DNA from: Eubacteriales bacterium
GTDB taxonomy: Bacteria; Bacillota; Clostridia; Lachnospirales; Lachnospiraceae
NCBI GenBank assembly: GCA_030537135.1
Contig: JAUNOP010000031.1
Span: 1 to 36,262 of the forward strand
Direction: 5' to 3'
DNA length: 36,262 nt
The notes beneath the pieces are model-generated. The model made no database searches. It had not been told where the DNA came from and saw only the letters and a list, made by a program, of their open reading frames with translations. This document shows positions 1-7,599 of the stretch, piece by piece. The stretch's first letter is position 1. Each line of letters starts with the position of its first letter. Position numbers and translations under genes: made by a program.

Positions 1-2429
1 ACATTTCCGGAGATGGTATAGTTGCTGTCCTTTTCGCTCTTTAAGGTGATATTACTGCCAGACGTTACCGTAAGCGTTTCACTGACTTCCACATCTGCCA
101 GCAGTGTTACCACAGCCGTCTTTCCCTGTGCTGCCTCCCATGCGTCTTCAAAAGCGGGATATTTCTTTGTACTCCCATCCGCCGTTACGCTTGCTTCTGC
201 CTCCGCACTGATCTGGAACGTGGTCTGCATTGTTCCTACATAACCGCCTCCGGCAACTCCCGTCATGGTTACCGTTATTGTTTTTGCAAGGGAACCCGTA
301 TCCGTTTCCTCCCAGTCTGGGGAACCTGTCGCTTCCTGTGTGTAATGCATCCCCTCTGTCAGTGTTTCCCTTGTTTCCTTATCTTTCACCACCAACGTAT
401 AGGAATTCCCGGATTCTCCCGCTGCCTCTGCCACCATCGTCGTATCATTAAATGCCTTCGCATAATAGAAGGTCGGTGTATTCTGGAAGCTGGTTCCGGA
501 TGTGACTTTTTCATAGGTATCGCCGTTTTTCACATACCATGCGGTATTCCCATCACCGGAAGAATAATAGTAAGAAGCGTCATATCTCGTACCTGCATAT
601 CTGCTTCCCACTACACAGTCTGCGGGGAGCACACGCTGCTCACTGGATTCCCCGTTCTCTACAAGCGTAATCTTGTCACAGTTCACCTTCTTAGAAATAC
701 TGCTGCCGGTTACGTCACAGTCTGACAGGTTATAAACTGCCTTTACGTAATCAAAAGCCCATGTTCCGATTGTCTGAACACTCTCCGGAACGATAATCGT
801 CAGATTAGAGTCATAGCAGAATGTTTCCTCTTCAATGCTGGTCAGCGTATCCGGTAAAACCACGCTCTGTAAGGAAGCGCACCGACAGAATGCTCCACGG
901 CCTATCGTTTCTACGCCTCCCGGTATCTCAATCTTCACCAGCCCGCACTTGAAAAACGCATACCGCCCGATACTTTCCAATGAAGACGGAAGTATCACGG
1001 ATTCAAGGCTGCTGCAGTTCGAAAAAGCCTCGGCTCCTATTTCGGTGACACCGGAAGGAATGGCCAATGTATCCAGACTTGTACAGCGATTAAAAGTACC
1101 TGTTCCAATCTTCTCCAACGTAGAGGGAAGTGTTGCCTCTTCCAGATTGACACAATCACCAAATACGAATTGCCCTAAAGCTGTTACCCCTTCTTCTACG
1201 ACTACTTTTTTTATGTTTTCCCTGTAATCGTACCAGGGGGTAGCTTCGCTGAGATAGTAATTCGGCGTCGCTCCGGTTCCGCCGATCACCAACAAATCTT
1301 CCGTACCATCCTTGTCTGTATCGTACAGCGTCCATGTACAGTCTCCGGCTGTACCTTCATGGATAATCGTTCCATATCCGTCTGTCTTTTCTGCAACCGT
1401 AACCGTAATCTCCGGCAGTGTCACGCTTTCTCCAAGTTTTAGGGTGTACGTTACATCATTTACGGTTACTGTTTTCGGAAGCACCGGTACATATATATAG
1501 GTCTTCCCGGCTGCCGTTTCATCGGAGGGAAATTCCGACGTCCCACTCTTTTCCGCGTCAAGCTTCCATTTAACTCCCGTCAACGTGAAATTTTCAACTG
1601 TCTGCACATTTGTGGATTCCGCCGCATGGACAGTCATGGACGGGAATACCGCATCCAGCAGGGAAGTCAGAATACCACCGTCTGATGATGTATCCGTCAC
1701 CGTCTGTTCCATTTCCGGGGCTTTCTGCCCTTCCGTCACCGGGGCTTCCGGTTCTGCGGGAGGCTCTGCCTGCAGGACGGCGGCAGTTTCTGCTGCCCCG
1801 GTTTCCGCTGCCGGTGCTTCCGTGCCTGCGCTCTGTCCTTCCTGTCCGGACGGTTCCGCCGGTTCTTCCTGCTGTTGTACAGGGGCTTCCGTTACCGGAG
1901 CTTCTGTCTGCTGCGTCACTGGTTCTTCTTCCACCGGTGTTTCCGGCTGCTCTGTGTTCTCCGTCGCAGGAGGCGTCACCGGTTCGGTATTCTCTTCTGT
2001 CCCCTGGTCTGTTCCCGGCTCTTCTGTCTGCTCCTGCGTCATGTCCGGGTTCTCCTGCGTCCCCGTGTTTTCTTCTGTCTGCATATTATCCGGCACGGGT
2101 TCCTCTGTTTCCGGTTCGGTCTGCGTATCCGGATCCTGCACCGCCGCTGCTGCCTCCACGCCGGATTCTGCCGGCTGGGTTTCCAGCGTGACAGTCAGTG
2201 TTTCCGGGAGTGTAATATCCCCCTCTTCCGCACCTGCATCCAGTGTCTGTGTACGTATCCCGTCCCCAAGGTCGGAAAACGCTGTGATCACTGCCGTCCT
2301 ACTGCCGGTATTTCCTGTGTCCGTATCCCCGTCCGCTGCGGCTGTGGGGATCTCCACGGAGCTTCCCGCCAGTACCGCCGCCAGTACGAATGCCGCCGCC
2401 CGGCGCAGCCCCCTGTTCCTGTTTTTCAT
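1..2429 (-). CDS. BspA-like leucine-rich-repeat secreted surface protein (C-terminus beyond the window)
   Basis: An open frame of 809 codons runs leftward from ATG 2429 off the window edge; I read every triplet and found no stop. AGGAG lies about 10 nt upstream of the ATG. Residues 1 to about 32 form a signal peptide (basic KNRNRGLRR, hydrophobic AAAFVLAAVLAG, then small residues). Residues about 75-235 are a Thr/Glu/Pro/Gln-rich low-complexity stalk. About residues 405-560 hold roughly seven 23-residue LRR_5 repeats of the type GxxAFxxCxxLxxVxLPxxLxxI. These are typical of BspA/Treponema-type repeats used for adhesion or binding of host or glycan ligands. Beyond them are beta-rich segments without a recognised family. 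A cell-wall anchor, if present, would lie outside the window. The gene follows the LAL regulator by 93 nt on the same strand, so the regulator may control it or share its transcript. The binding target is unknown. Confidence 0.88.
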   Translation of the reverse strand, partial: MKNRNRGLRRAAAFVLAAVLAGSSVEIPTAAADGDTDTGNTGSRTAVITAFSDLGDGIRTQTLDAGAEEGDITLPETLTVTLETQPAESGVEAAAAVQDPDTQTEPETEEPVPDNMQTEENTGTQENPDMTQEQTEEPGTDQGTEENTEPVTPPATENTEQPETPVEEEPVTQQTEAPVTEAPVQQQEEPAEPSGQEGQSAGTEAPAAETGAAETAAVLQAEPPAEPEAPVTEGQKAPEMEQTVTDTSSDGGILTSLLDAVFPSMTVHAAESTNVQTVENFTLTGVKWKLDAEKSGTSEFPSDETAAGKTYIYVPVLPKTVTVNDVTYTLKLGESVTLPEITVTVAEKTDGYGTIIHEGTAGDCTWTLYDTDKDGTEDLLVIGGTGATPNYYLSEATPWYDYRENIKKVVVEEGVTALGQFVFGDCVNLEEATLPSTLEKIGTGTFNRCTSLDTLAIPSGVTEIGAEAFSNCSSLESVILPSSLESIGRYAFFKCGLVKIEIPGGVETIGRGAFCRCASLQSVVLPDTLTSIEEETFCYDSNLTIIVPESVQTIGTWAFDYVKAVYNLSDCDVTGSSISKKVNCDKITLVENGESSEQRVLPADCVVGSRYAGTRYDASYYYSSGDGNTAWYVKNGDTYEKVTSGTSFQNTPTFYYAKAFNDTTMVAEAAGESGNSYTLVVKDKETRETLTEGMHYTQEATGSPDWEETDTGSLAKTITVTMTGVAGGGYVGTMQTTFQISAEAEASVTADGSTKKYPAFEDAWEAAQGKTAVVTLLADVEVSETLTVTSGSNITLKSEKDSNYTISGN

Positions 2430-2522
2430 GCCTGTATCACTCCTGTTCCTGCTGCAAAAAATTTCTGTATCTGTAACCGGTACCTGTAGTCCCGGATATC
2501 CGTTTTTTCCATTCCGTACATC

Positions 2523-4898
2523 CTATATCAGCTTCCGTTTCCTCGCCTCATTGACTGCGGCGGTCCGGGTGTTCACACCCAGCTTCCGGTATGTTTCCTT
2601 GTTATGGTATTTCACCGTGTTTTCCTTTACTCCCATGCGCTCCGCGATCGCCCGTGTGGAAAGGCCCTCCGCCTGCATCTTGAGCACCTTCACTGCCTGC
2701 TCCGGCAGCCGCACCTCGGCGTCCGTCCCCTGCTCCATATAGCGTGGATAGGATTTTTCCATCCTGCGGCACTCATCCAGCATCTCGTTCCGGAACTCCT
2801 CATCCTGCCAGGTGAGGTCCGCCGTTTCCAGGAGGTTCAGCGCAGCGCCGCACTCACGAGAGAACAGCCGCACGAAATGGTAGCTTTCCGCCTGTGTGAC
2901 GCAGCCCTGCAGGGTCTTGCGCCATTCCTCCCGCCCCGCGCGGTACAGCGCGATGGCAAGGAGCAGGGATGCTTCCATGGAAATATAGGTGCGCTTCATC
3001 TTTTCCGCATAGCACAGGAGCTGCTCCAGAAGCGCCAGGGCCTCCCCGGTCTTTCCTGCCATAAGGTAGACGCGCGCTTTCGTCAGGTACCGGAACCTCT
3101 CCAGCGTGCAGAACGTCCCGTTTTCGTCCGGCGCCTTCTCCATCCATTCCACCGCCCTTGCGGGCTGCCTCCGGTACAGGTATATCCTGCACAGGAAAGC
3201 ATCTGCGTTGGGCACCGTCCGGGGCGCTTCCTTTTCCGCGCGCTCCCGGTAGGCTGTCATGATATCCTCCGCGAATTCCGCGTTCCCGTTCAGGACCGCC
3301 ACCCACGCAAGCAGCGCCGCCGCCACAAAGCACAGCTCCGTCTTCCCGCCGCCTTCCGCGGCGATCCTTCCTTTTTCCGCCAGCCGCATGACCTCGAAGC
3401 TGTCCATGCCTTTCTCCAGTCCGCTCTCCGCGAGAGCGAGGGGCACCAGCCCTTTCCCGTATTTCCCGAGGACAATGGACGCCGCCTTCCCGATAGACGC
3501 CGCCAGCTCCCGGTCGTGCCTGCTCCACTCACAGAAATCCTTCCCGCCGTTCATCAGGGAGGGGAGGTTCGTGGTCACGGAAAACTCCGGCAGCGCCGTC
3601 CCCTGCCCCGGGAGCAGGCTCCCCGCGTTCTTTATGAGGGATGCAATATCCGCGCTTCCCCTGTGCGGCAGGGCGATGTCCAGGTAGAACAGCCTTCTTC
3701 TCGCCTCCCGGCGTTCGCCGCCGCTGTGTTTCTTCGCATATTTCTCCAGCTCCCGGTACCAGCGCTCGCCCTCCTCCGTGTCCATCAGGATGGAGTGCAG
3801 CATGCTCATGTAGCACATCAGCACCGGGTCGCCCAGTATCATCTCTTCCGGCAGCGACAGGTAGTAATCCCGCAGCTCGAAGTAGGAGCCTGCCGCCGGG
3901 TTCCTCCGGGCATTGGCGGAAAGCACCCGCCGGATGTCCTCCGTCCTCCCCGTTTTCCCGTACATTTCCAGCGCCTCCGGATATCTCCCGTGCATCTCGT
4001 AGTAAAGCCCGGCATGGGAATAGAGCTGCCGGATCTGCTCCCGGCTGTATTTCCTTGCCAGCCTGCCGCGCATCGCCTGGCGCATCGCCCAGCGGTATTC
4101 CCATATCCCGTCCTGCCCGGTGCGGGTCATGAAATTTCCCAGCTCCTCCGCGCGGGACACCAGCGCGTCCACGTCATCCCTGCCGGTGATCATCCCCGCC
4201 AGCTCCTTCGTGTAATTCTCCACGATGGAGGTCTCCATCAGGAACTCGGAAAGCTCCTTCTCCCACTGGTCGAAGATATGGTTTTCCAGCCAGAGCCACA
4301 TGTTCTTTACCGCCAGGTCCACGTCCCCGTTTTCCAGTACAAGCAGCTTCAGCGATACCGGGTGGCCTTTTCCCAGCTCCCATGCCCGGTCCGCCGCCTC
4401 CGGCTCCAGCCGGATGCCGGACAGTTCCAGATATGCGTCCTGTCCACGCCTGGTAAGGCAGAGGTCCTTCTCCCCGATCTCCACGAACCGGTATTCCACC
4501 TGGAGTGGGAGCAGCCATCCGGGGACGGGCGCGCGGGAAACGAGTGCCAGGCGGACGCTCTCCTGCCCGGCAAGCTTCTGGAAAAGGGCTGCCCAGCATT
4601 CCTTTTCTTCCTGCATGGTGACGGTGTACAGGTCGTCAACCACAACGGTGCGCTCCTGGCCGTCCGGCTTCACGCCCACCTCTTCCGGCTGTGTTTCCCG
4701 TGCGGAATAATACTCATACTGTTTCCGTGCAAGCACCTCCCGCACCAGCCTGGTCTTGCCGGTGCCGGTGACGCCGTACAGGTACGCCACAATTCCCAGC
4801 TCCAGTGCTGCTTTCAGTTTCCTTTCTGCCGCTTTCGGTCTTATGTATACATCATTGTCTGCTGTGTGTTTTCCTTTTTTCCTGCTTTCATCCTGCAC
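2523..4898 (-). CDS. LuxR-family (LAL/MalT-like) ATP-dependent transcriptional regulator
   Basis: About 791 residues. The N-terminus has a P-loop NTPase: Walker A GVTGTGKT near residues 42-49 and a Walker B-like VVVDD near 87. The centre is a long helical, TPR-like region of about 500 residues. The C-terminus is a LuxR/GerE helix-turn-helix (LSTRAIAERMGVKENTVKYH, with TYRKLGV following), ending at KRKLI. This is the STAND/MalT architecture, in which ligand and ATP binding drive oligomerisation and DNA binding. I chose GTG 4898 because AGGAGG at 4907-4912 lies 8 nt upstream; GTG 4907, the longest frame, directly abuts that same site. The AGGAGG also forms the last two codons of an upstream leader ORF, suggesting coupled translation. 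The gene is visibly much richer in G+C than the core genes to its right, which suggests acquisition. Its probable target is the adjacent surface-protein gene, but this is inference. Confidence 0.88.
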   Translation of the reverse strand: MQDESRKKGKHTADNDVYIRPKAAERKLKAALELGIVAYLYGVTGTGKTRLVREVLARKQYEYYSARETQPEEVGVKPDGQERTVVVDDLYTVTMQEEKECWAALFQKLAGQESVRLALVSRAPVPGWLLPLQVEYRFVEIGEKDLCLTRRGQDAYLELSGIRLEPEAADRAWELGKGHPVSLKLLVLENGDVDLAVKNMWLWLENHIFDQWEKELSEFLMETSIVENYTKELAGMITGRDDVDALVSRAEELGNFMTRTGQDGIWEYRWAMRQAMRGRLARKYSREQIRQLYSHAGLYYEMHGRYPEALEMYGKTGRTEDIRRVLSANARRNPAAGSYFELRDYYLSLPEEMILGDPVLMCYMSMLHSILMDTEEGERWYRELEKYAKKHSGGERREARRRLFYLDIALPHRGSADIASLIKNAGSLLPGQGTALPEFSVTTNLPSLMNGGKDFCEWSRHDRELAASIGKAASIVLGKYGKGLVPLALAESGLEKGMDSFEVMRLAEKGRIAAEGGGKTELCFVAAALLAWVAVLNGNAEFAEDIMTAYRERAEKEAPRTVPNADAFLCRIYLYRRQPARAVEWMEKAPDENGTFCTLERFRYLTKARVYLMAGKTGEALALLEQLLCYAEKMKRTYISMEASLLLAIALYRAGREEWRKTLQGCVTQAESYHFVRLFSRECGAALNLLETADLTWQDEEFRNEMLDECRRMEKSYPRYMEQGTDAEVRLPEQAVKVLKMQAEGLSTRAIAERMGVKENTVKYHNKETYRKLGVNTRTAAVNEARKRKLI

Positions 4899-4903
4899 CG
4901 CCG

Positions 4904-5116
4904 TCACCTCCTGTATCCGTATATGTATCCCTTAACATTCCTGTAAGTTCCTGCTAAATTCCTGGCAGCAAAAAAACCGCCAGAAGCCGGGCGGCATTCC
5001 TGCCACCCGACTTCTGACGGTTTCCCTGTATCCTGTATGGAAGACACCACAAAAAGACAGAACGTTATCTCTGCTCTGCTCTGCTCTGCTCTCAGATTAT
5101 CGCTTCTTTTGCTCAT
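4904..5116 (-). CDS. Putative 70-residue leader ORF containing a pentanucleotide repeat
   Basis: ATG 5116 is preceded by AGGAG with an 8 nt spacer (TTGACACC), so initiation looks plausible. The peptide starts MSKRSDNLRAEQSRAE, where the repeat (5069-5092) is translated, and ends GYIYGYRR. The final AGG AGG codons are the Shine-Dalgarno of the downstream LuxR-family gene, and the TGA (4904-4906) lies 5 nt before that gene's GTG. A strong intrinsic terminator (4970-5022) is embedded in the reading frame. The peptide resembles no family I know. Its role may be as a translated leader that governs read-through rather than as a product. It could also be a chance ORF over an untranslated leader. Confidence 0.42.
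   Translation of the reverse strand: MSKRSDNLRAEQSRAEITFCLFVVSSIQDTGKPSEVGWQECRPASGGFFAARNLAGTYRNVKGYIYGYRR
4970..5022 (-). terminator. Strong intrinsic terminator / attenuator inside the leader of the LuxR-family gene
   Basis: Read on the minus strand, arms 5001-5022 and 4975-4996 form a 22-bp stem closed by a GGAA tetraloop and followed by a run of seven T (4970-4976). The three positions that mismatch on the plus strand are G-U pairs in minus-strand RNA, so the hairpin is built for the minus transcript. It lies about 70 nt upstream of the regulator start and 130-180 nt downstream of the probable transcription start. It should therefore gate expression of the regulator and possibly of the surface protein. 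Confidence 0.85.
5069..5092 (-). repeat. Pentanucleotide tandem repeat (CTCTG on plus, CAGAG on minus; 4.8 copies)
   Basis: Four complete CTCTG units plus four bases of a fifth lie in the leader ORF, directly after its first eight codons. Gain of one unit would bring a TAA into frame immediately after the repeat. Loss of one unit would open the third frame, which still crosses the terminator but stops about 30 nt before the regulator. Short repeats of this kind are typical slippage sites. Confidence 0.9.
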
Positions 5117-5158
5117 GGTGTCAACTCCTGTTCTGGTAAAAAATATTATTACGAAGAT

Positions 5159-5187
5159 ATTATATCACTGAAAATAGCAAAAATCCA
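5159..5187 (-). promoter_or_regulatory. Candidate promoter for the leader / LuxR-family / surface-protein unit
   Basis: On the minus strand a perfect TATAAT occupies 5159-5164, about 43 nt upstream of the leader ATG. No good -35 hexamer lies 17 nt above it; the best available sequence is TGGATT-like. This fits an activator-dependent promoter. A CACT-N7-AGTG dyad lies just upstream, around 5187-5201. Confidence 0.5.
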
Positions 5188-5392
5188 CTATCCGAAAGTG
5201 TAGTTAGGGGTGTTTTTTGGCACTTTTAGCAAAATTTCATTGTTATGTATAATTTTATTCTTTATACGCCCGCTATTTTTGTTTATTTTTCACAATTCCA
5301 TATTCCTTTTCATTGTTCATATCTTACATGGTCTGTCCGGAAGCCGGAGGGAATATCCGCGTTTCTCCATCCGGCTGGCAAATGCCCCATAT

Positions 5393-5812
5393 TTAATACA
5401 CTTCATCAAAATACCCAATAAACACCGACATCCGAAGCTGCCCATGTTTCATTGAAAAGGTCACATTCTCCGCCCGCTCTGCAATCTCCTTCAGCAATGT
5501 CAGCGCCTCCCTGTCACAAAACTCAAAATGCTCCAGGTACAGATTAATGGTAGCCTGCCATTTCTGGTAATCCACTTCTCCCCGGATTCTTCCTCCATAC
5601 TGCCGGATGTAAGCGTCACATTCTTCAAGCAGGTATTCATAATCCGCTTTTTCTTTTGGAACCACACGCTTTGGGATTTTATCCATTTCCTCCTGGTACT
5701 TCTGAAAGAATCCAATATCCATCAGTGTATCCAAAAAATCCCTGCCCTCTGTCCTATTGTTTCTCTCCCGGAACTCCTCCCTGTAATCTTTTTCGTATAC
5801 TTCATTCTCCAT
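5393..5812 (-). CDS. Hypothetical protein, 139 residues
   Basis: I do not recognise this protein. It starts MENEVYEKDYREEFRERNN, is highly charged and probably helical, has no signal peptide or membrane segment, and ends SVFIGYFDEVY. ATG 5812 is preferred over GTG 5821 because AAGGG lies 8 nt upstream of it. The middle (KADYEYLLEECDAYIRQYGG) looks like a compact helical domain. It stands alone: the next gene leftward begins about 275 nt away and the region to its right has no intact gene. It lies in the accessory segment between the LuxR-family regulator and tsf, so it may belong to the same island. No function can be assigned. Confidence 0.7.
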   Translation of the reverse strand: MENEVYEKDYREEFRERNNRTEGRDFLDTLMDIGFFQKYQEEMDKIPKRVVPKEKADYEYLLEECDAYIRQYGGRIRGEVDYQKWQATINLYLEHFEFCDREALTLLKEIAERAENVTFSMKHGQLRMSVFIGYFDEVY

Positions 5813-5933
5813 GTTTCGCACCCTTTCTTATATAACAATTTATCACTACGGATACGATGTTACCACAGAATTCTTAATATTGCTTGTCATGAAAGATAAT
5901 TTTATAAGTCTATATTAATCCTTTTGAGCAATC

Positions 5934-6089
5934 TCAAGTTCCACAATTTCGCACGATTTTATTGATAAGTTCGTGCGAATTGTGTATAATAAGCTTGTGG
6001 ATTATGAATTGTATATCCCCCAGGAATGGTTTGGTGATGCGTTCACGAAATTACGCCAGGAATGCCATATCCATATGCTTACAAGTTAA
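5934..6089 (+). pseudogene. Possible gene remnant (start-less coding-like frame)
   Basis: One plus-strand frame reads about 50 codons with protein-like composition (KLVDYELYIPQEWFGDAF, then KLRQECHIHMLTS) and ends at TAA 6087-6089. It has no start codon with a ribosome binding site, and the TATAAT promoter falls inside it. I cannot name a family. It may be the 3' end of a gene whose 5' part was deleted, or chance. Confidence 0.22.
5948..5990 (+). promoter_or_regulatory. Consensus promoter overlapped by a 9-bp inverted repeat
   Basis: On the plus strand, TTGATA (5962-5967) and TATAAT (5985-5990) are separated by exactly 17 nt. A perfect 9-bp inverted repeat, TTCGCACGA (5948-5956) and TCGTGCGAA (5971-5979), flanks the -35 and reaches into the spacer, as a repressor operator would. 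No intact gene follows. Confidence 0.65.
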
Positions 6090-6114
6090 CTTTACGCAAA
6101 TATTTTAATCTTGT

Positions 6115-6165
6115 TGTATATTCCGATTGCAAAAAGCCACATACACAAAGACTGTGGAATATACA
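6115..6165. repeat. 10-bp perfect inverted repeat with 31-nt spacer
   Basis: TGTATATTCC at 6115-6124 and GGAATATACA at 6156-6165 are perfect reverse complements. The spacer encodes nothing evident. This could be the ends of a very small remnant element or an operator for a dimeric regulator. Confidence 0.6.
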
Positions 6166-6373
6166 CTTGTCATACCTACGGTATAAAACTTTTTGGGAGG
6201 AGAATTTCATGAGATTCTCAATTTTCTCATAGGGCTGTCTCTTCAACAGGCACGCCTCCATCTAATATACTCTTCCCCTGCACAATCCCAAAAATTTTAT
6301 AAAAAAAACGGCCCCTGATATCAACGTCAGAAACTGTTATATATTATTGCTTCTTAATATTATTATATTTTAA

Positions 6374-6396
6374 AGGGAGTGACATCGTCACTCCCT
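6374..6396. terminator. Hairpin, possible weak terminator for rpsB-tsf
   Basis: A 10-bp stem (AGGGAGTGAC / GTCACTCCCT) with a 3-nt loop. On the minus strand it is followed by only TTTAAAATAT, so termination would be modest. It lies about 240 nt beyond the tsf stop, and no better terminator is visible closer. Confidence 0.4.
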
Positions 6397-6633
6397 CAAT
6401 TAATTTGAGCCGATACTGTTTCTCTTAAATATTGCGTACTTTTTGCCGAAGATACTTTATTTCAAACCTACGCATTTTTCTACGCAAGTTCTACGCAAAA
6501 ACCTCTGAAAAGTTACGATATTTTATGATACGCTTTACCAATTACTCAAACCACCGATTTTGAATTAAACTACCGAAATTTCCAGTAAATATAAGACTTT
6601 TGAAGTTCCAAGGTTCAAACTTCGCTGACGTAC

Positions 6634-7572
6634 TTACATTCCCATCTGCTTTGCTACTTCCTCAGCAAAGTTTTCTTCCTTCTTCTCAATGCCTTCGCCT
6701 GTCTCAAAACGAACAAAGCCCTTTACTGTAATCTTTGCACCGTTTGCCTTGGCAACCTGCTCCACGTACTTGGCTACAGACTGCTTTCCGTCCTCTGCCT
6801 TTACATATACCTGGTCTAACAGACAGATTTCCTTCATTTCCTTGTTGATACGACCGTTGATCATACCGTCAATAACCTTCTGTGGCTTGGAAGATTCCTT
6901 GGGGTCGTTCATAATCTGAGCCAGGAGAATTTCTTTCTCATGAGCGATAAATTCCTCGCTGATTTCGCTTCTGTTGGTGTACTGAGGTCTCAGAGCTGCG
7001 CACTGCATAGCCACATTCTTGGCCATTTCTCTGATAGCATCGTTTACGACATCTGTCTCTACGTCTACAAGAACGCCGATCTTGCCGCCCATATGAACGT
7101 AGGATGCGATGAAGCCGTTCTCCTCTGCTACCTTTGTGAATCTTCTGATGTTCATGTTCTCGCCGATAACTGCAATCTGAGCTGCCAGAGCTTCCTTTAC
7201 AGTCTTAGTAGTGTCGAATTTCCATGGGCTTGCCAGGAAAGCCTCGATGTCAGCAGCCTCTGTCTCCATAGCGGCCTCTGTTACCTGCGCAACATAAGTC
7301 TGGAATTTCTCATTCTTTGCAACAAAGTCAGTTTCTGCATTCACCTCAACAACAACAGCGCTCTTGCCATCCTCTGCTACCATAGTCTTGCAAAGACCCT
7401 CTGCTGCAATACGGCTTGCCTTCTTCTGTGCGGTGGCGAGGCCTTTCTCACGCAGAAACTCTACTGCTTTATCCATATCGCCGTCAGTCTGAGTAAGAGC
7501 CTTCTTGCAGTCCATCATACCGGCGCCGGTCATTTCTCTTAACTTTTTCACCTGTGCTGCTGTAATAGCCAT
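6634..7572 (-). CDS. tsf: Translation elongation factor Ts
   Basis: Guanine-nucleotide exchange factor for EF-Tu in the cytoplasm. It begins MAITAAQVKKLREMTGAGMM, the conserved UBA-like N-terminus that contacts EF-Tu, and contains ETDFVAKNEKF, the family signature of the core domain. At 312 residues it has normal length for Firmicutes. I chose ATG 7572 rather than ATG 7578: GGAGG at 7581-7585 lies 8 nt from the former and only 2 nt from the latter. It follows rpsB by 144 nt, the usual rpsB-tsf operon. The gap contains two hairpins that could act as an attenuator or processing site. Confidence 0.97.
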   Translation of the reverse strand: MAITAAQVKKLREMTGAGMMDCKKALTQTDGDMDKAVEFLREKGLATAQKKASRIAAEGLCKTMVAEDGKSAVVVEVNAETDFVAKNEKFQTYVAQVTEAAMETEAADIEAFLASPWKFDTTKTVKEALAAQIAVIGENMNIRRFTKVAEENGFIASYVHMGGKIGVLVDVETDVVNDAIREMAKNVAMQCAALRPQYTNRSEISEEFIAHEKEILLAQIMNDPKESSKPQKVIDGMINGRINKEMKEICLLDQVYVKAEDGKQSVAKYVEQVAKANGAKITVKGFVRFETGEGIEKKEENFAEEVAKQMGM

Positions 7573-7599
7573 TTCCATTTCCTCCTAAACATATGATAA

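Larger units (their letters stand above)
5813..6633. other. A+T-rich intergenic region without an intact gene
   Basis: About 820 bases between the small hypothetical gene and tsf. Contents I can see: an orphan plus-strand promoter with a flanking inverted repeat (5948-5990); a coding-like but start-less plus-strand frame ending at 6089; a 10-bp inverted repeat at 6115-6165; a strong ribosome binding site followed by a 7-residue ORF (6209-6232); a GC hairpin at 6374-6396; and three TACGCA motifs at 6469-6497. It reads like a decayed insertion or deletion scar at the edge of the core genome. Confidence 0.6.

Noticed and set aside
1585-2742. 385-residue plus-strand open frame
   Set aside because: Antisense to the Thr/Glu/Pro-rich stalk of the surface protein; a Ser/Val/Cys low-complexity translation with no ribosome binding site.
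4899-4907. GTG 4907 as start of the LuxR-family gene
   Set aside because: It directly abuts the AGGAGG Shine-Dalgarno; GTG 4898, with an 8-nt spacer, is preferred.
2604-4946. 780-residue plus-strand open frame
   Set aside because: Antisense to the LuxR-family gene; Pro/His/Leu-rich composition without any domain. The frame is open only because the region is G+C-rich.
6079-6261. 60-residue minus-strand open frame
   Set aside because: No ribosome binding site, unusual composition, and it spans the inverted repeat and other non-coding structures.
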